From assembly GCA_947495135.1 (NCBI GenBank), contig CANLXN010000004.1, positions 310,001 to 374,000 on the forward strand: a stretch of DNA of 64,000 bases, given 5' to 3'. This stretch comes from an uncultured Flavobacteriaceae bacterium. GTDB taxonomy: Bacteria > Bacteroidota > Bacteroidia > Flavobacteriales > Flavobacteriaceae. Below, piece after piece: positions 63,025 to 64,000 of the stretch. The notes under the pieces are model-generated. The model did no database searches and was not told the origin of the DNA. It was given only the letters and a program-made list of their open reading frames with translations. The number at the start of each line of letters is the position of its first letter. Position 1 is the stretch's first letter. Position numbers and translations under genes: made by a program.

Positions 63025-64000
63025 GAAAAAAATTACGCTACAATTTGTTTGCATACTGGTATTTCTGTTTGTTGACGTAATCTCGTTGGCTCAAGATGGC
63101 ACTCCCGATTTGAGTTTCGGAAATAATGGTGTAATAGTCACTCCCCTAAATGAAGGTGACAGCTATATAGTTGGTCTTAATCAAGGGCCAAACGATAGAA
63201 TTATTGTACAAGGGAGAAATTATGATTTTAATCAGAATATGGACTTTAATTTTATGATCGCATATCTCCAGGATGGTACAATTGACGAGACATTTGGAAA
63301 TAATGGCAGCCTATGGTCCGATGGTGCAAATGAGTATTATAGAGGTGTCAAAATACTCGATAATAATAAAATTCTTGTTAAAAGCAATATTAATATTGAT
63401 TATACTATAACTCGCTTATTTCCTGACGGTACGTTAGATGTTTCTTTTGGAAATAATGGCCAATTACAACCGTTTACAGCTGGAGTTAGTGGTAGAAGCA
63501 TGCGAGTAGATTCTGAAAACAATTTACTGGTTTTAGGTACAGCTTTAAATTCGGGTGATTCTTCAATTGTATTAACCAAATATTCTGAGGACGGTATCCC
63601 AGACACTTCGTTTGGTGTTGATGGCATTATATCACATTCAATAGGAAATGTAACAGACCTAAGAACCTCCACATTTAAAGAGTCTGGTTCCCACCTATTT
63701 ATTGGTGTGAGTTATTCAGAAAATGAAACAAAGTTCAACAGTATCATAAAACTTTTTTTAGATGGAAGTTTGGACACCTCATTTGGGGTAAACGGAATAG
63801 CTGTATTACCAATTTCAGAGCCTTATTCAGCATTTTTTTCCGTTTTGGAAAATGGTAGTTTCTTGGTGGGTGCTTCCTACTATGATGAAGATGAATACAC
63901 CGTTGTAAGAAAAACCATAAAACTATTCTCTGATGCAACCCCAGATCTAAATTTTGGAACTAATGGAGTATTAGACAATTTTGCGGGTGGTAGAATTCAA
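63025..64000 (+). CDS. Secreted delta-60 repeat protein, N-terminal part
   Basis: ATG at 63025 opens a frame with no stop to the window edge. The signal peptide ends near DVISLAQ. Then follow delta-60 repeats: DGTPDLSFGNNG, DGTIDETFGNNG, DGTLDVSFGNNG, DGIPDTSFGVDG, DGSLDTSFGVNG, DATPDLNFGTNG, each about 50-60 residues apart. Delta-60 repeats form propeller-like surface proteins in Bacteroidota and commonly carry a T9SS tail; the tail would lie beyond the window. At least 325 residues are seen. Confidence 0.85.

Overview
The window is about 64 kb of AT-rich bacterial chromosome and looks like a free-living, probably marine, member of the Flavobacteriaceae (Bacteroidota). Pointers are the -7 promoter motif TAnnTTTG instead of a sigma70 -10 box, type 9 secretion sorting domains (a Por-tail and a CHU_C/gliding tail), the gene order acpP-fabF-rnc-IPExxxVDY-pyk, an OmpA protein with thrombospondin type-3 repeats, a delta-60 repeat protein, many lipoproteins, and UUG/GUG starts without obvious Shine-Dalgarno sequences. 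Both edges cut genes: an alpha-2-macroglobulin gene on the left and a delta-60 repeat protein on the right.

Layout. 1-11 kb: A2M and PBP1c (a periplasmic protease trap paired with a cell-wall synthase), a secreted astacin with a chitin-binding-like tail, an ARPP-1-type lipoprotein, a GH20 hexosaminidase and cutC. 11-21 kb: a four-gene minus-strand operon (VOC, NAD(P)-binding, CYTH, YciI-like), then a RAYT transposase bracketed by two REPIN-type inverted palindromes, dinB, two paralogous SH3b lipoproteins, a 5'-truncated metalloprotease whose break lies in a half REPIN, a VCBS-repeat T9SS protein interrupted at a G8 tract, and a third REPIN. 21-26 kb: a TPR histidine kinase and LytTR regulator pair followed by a secreted beta/gamma-crystallin plus aerolysin-like protein. 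26-35 kb: core metabolism (pyk, rnc, fabF, acpP, purN, rnhA, a PfkB kinase, purF). 35.5-36.7 kb: no conserved gene, but a duplicated promoter-sRNA-terminator module, a 130-bp tandem duplication and a doubtful small ORF. 36.7-49.3 kb: AraC regulator, S41 peptidase, sodA, an AddA-like/kbl/OmpA/AddB-like block and an esterase. 49.3-64 kb: a decayed TPR-AraC regulator, tRNA-Ala(GGC), a Bor-like lipoprotein, an FAD oxidase, a stress protein, a CHU_C adhesin-like protein, a MATE transporter, queD, lpxH, an Asp-nucleophile hydrolase, a PG-binding-like protein, recJ and the delta-60 protein.

The most interesting items are: (1) the RAYT gene with its own REP/REPIN population, including one copy at a gene-truncation boundary; (2) two nearly identical approx. 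72-nt candidate small RNAs exactly 700 bp apart, each with its own promoter motif and intrinsic terminator; (3) a beta/gamma-crystallin protein with an aerolysin-like region, directly downstream of a two-component system; (4) a G8 tract that switches the frame of a surface protein. All calls are from reading the sequence; no database search was run.
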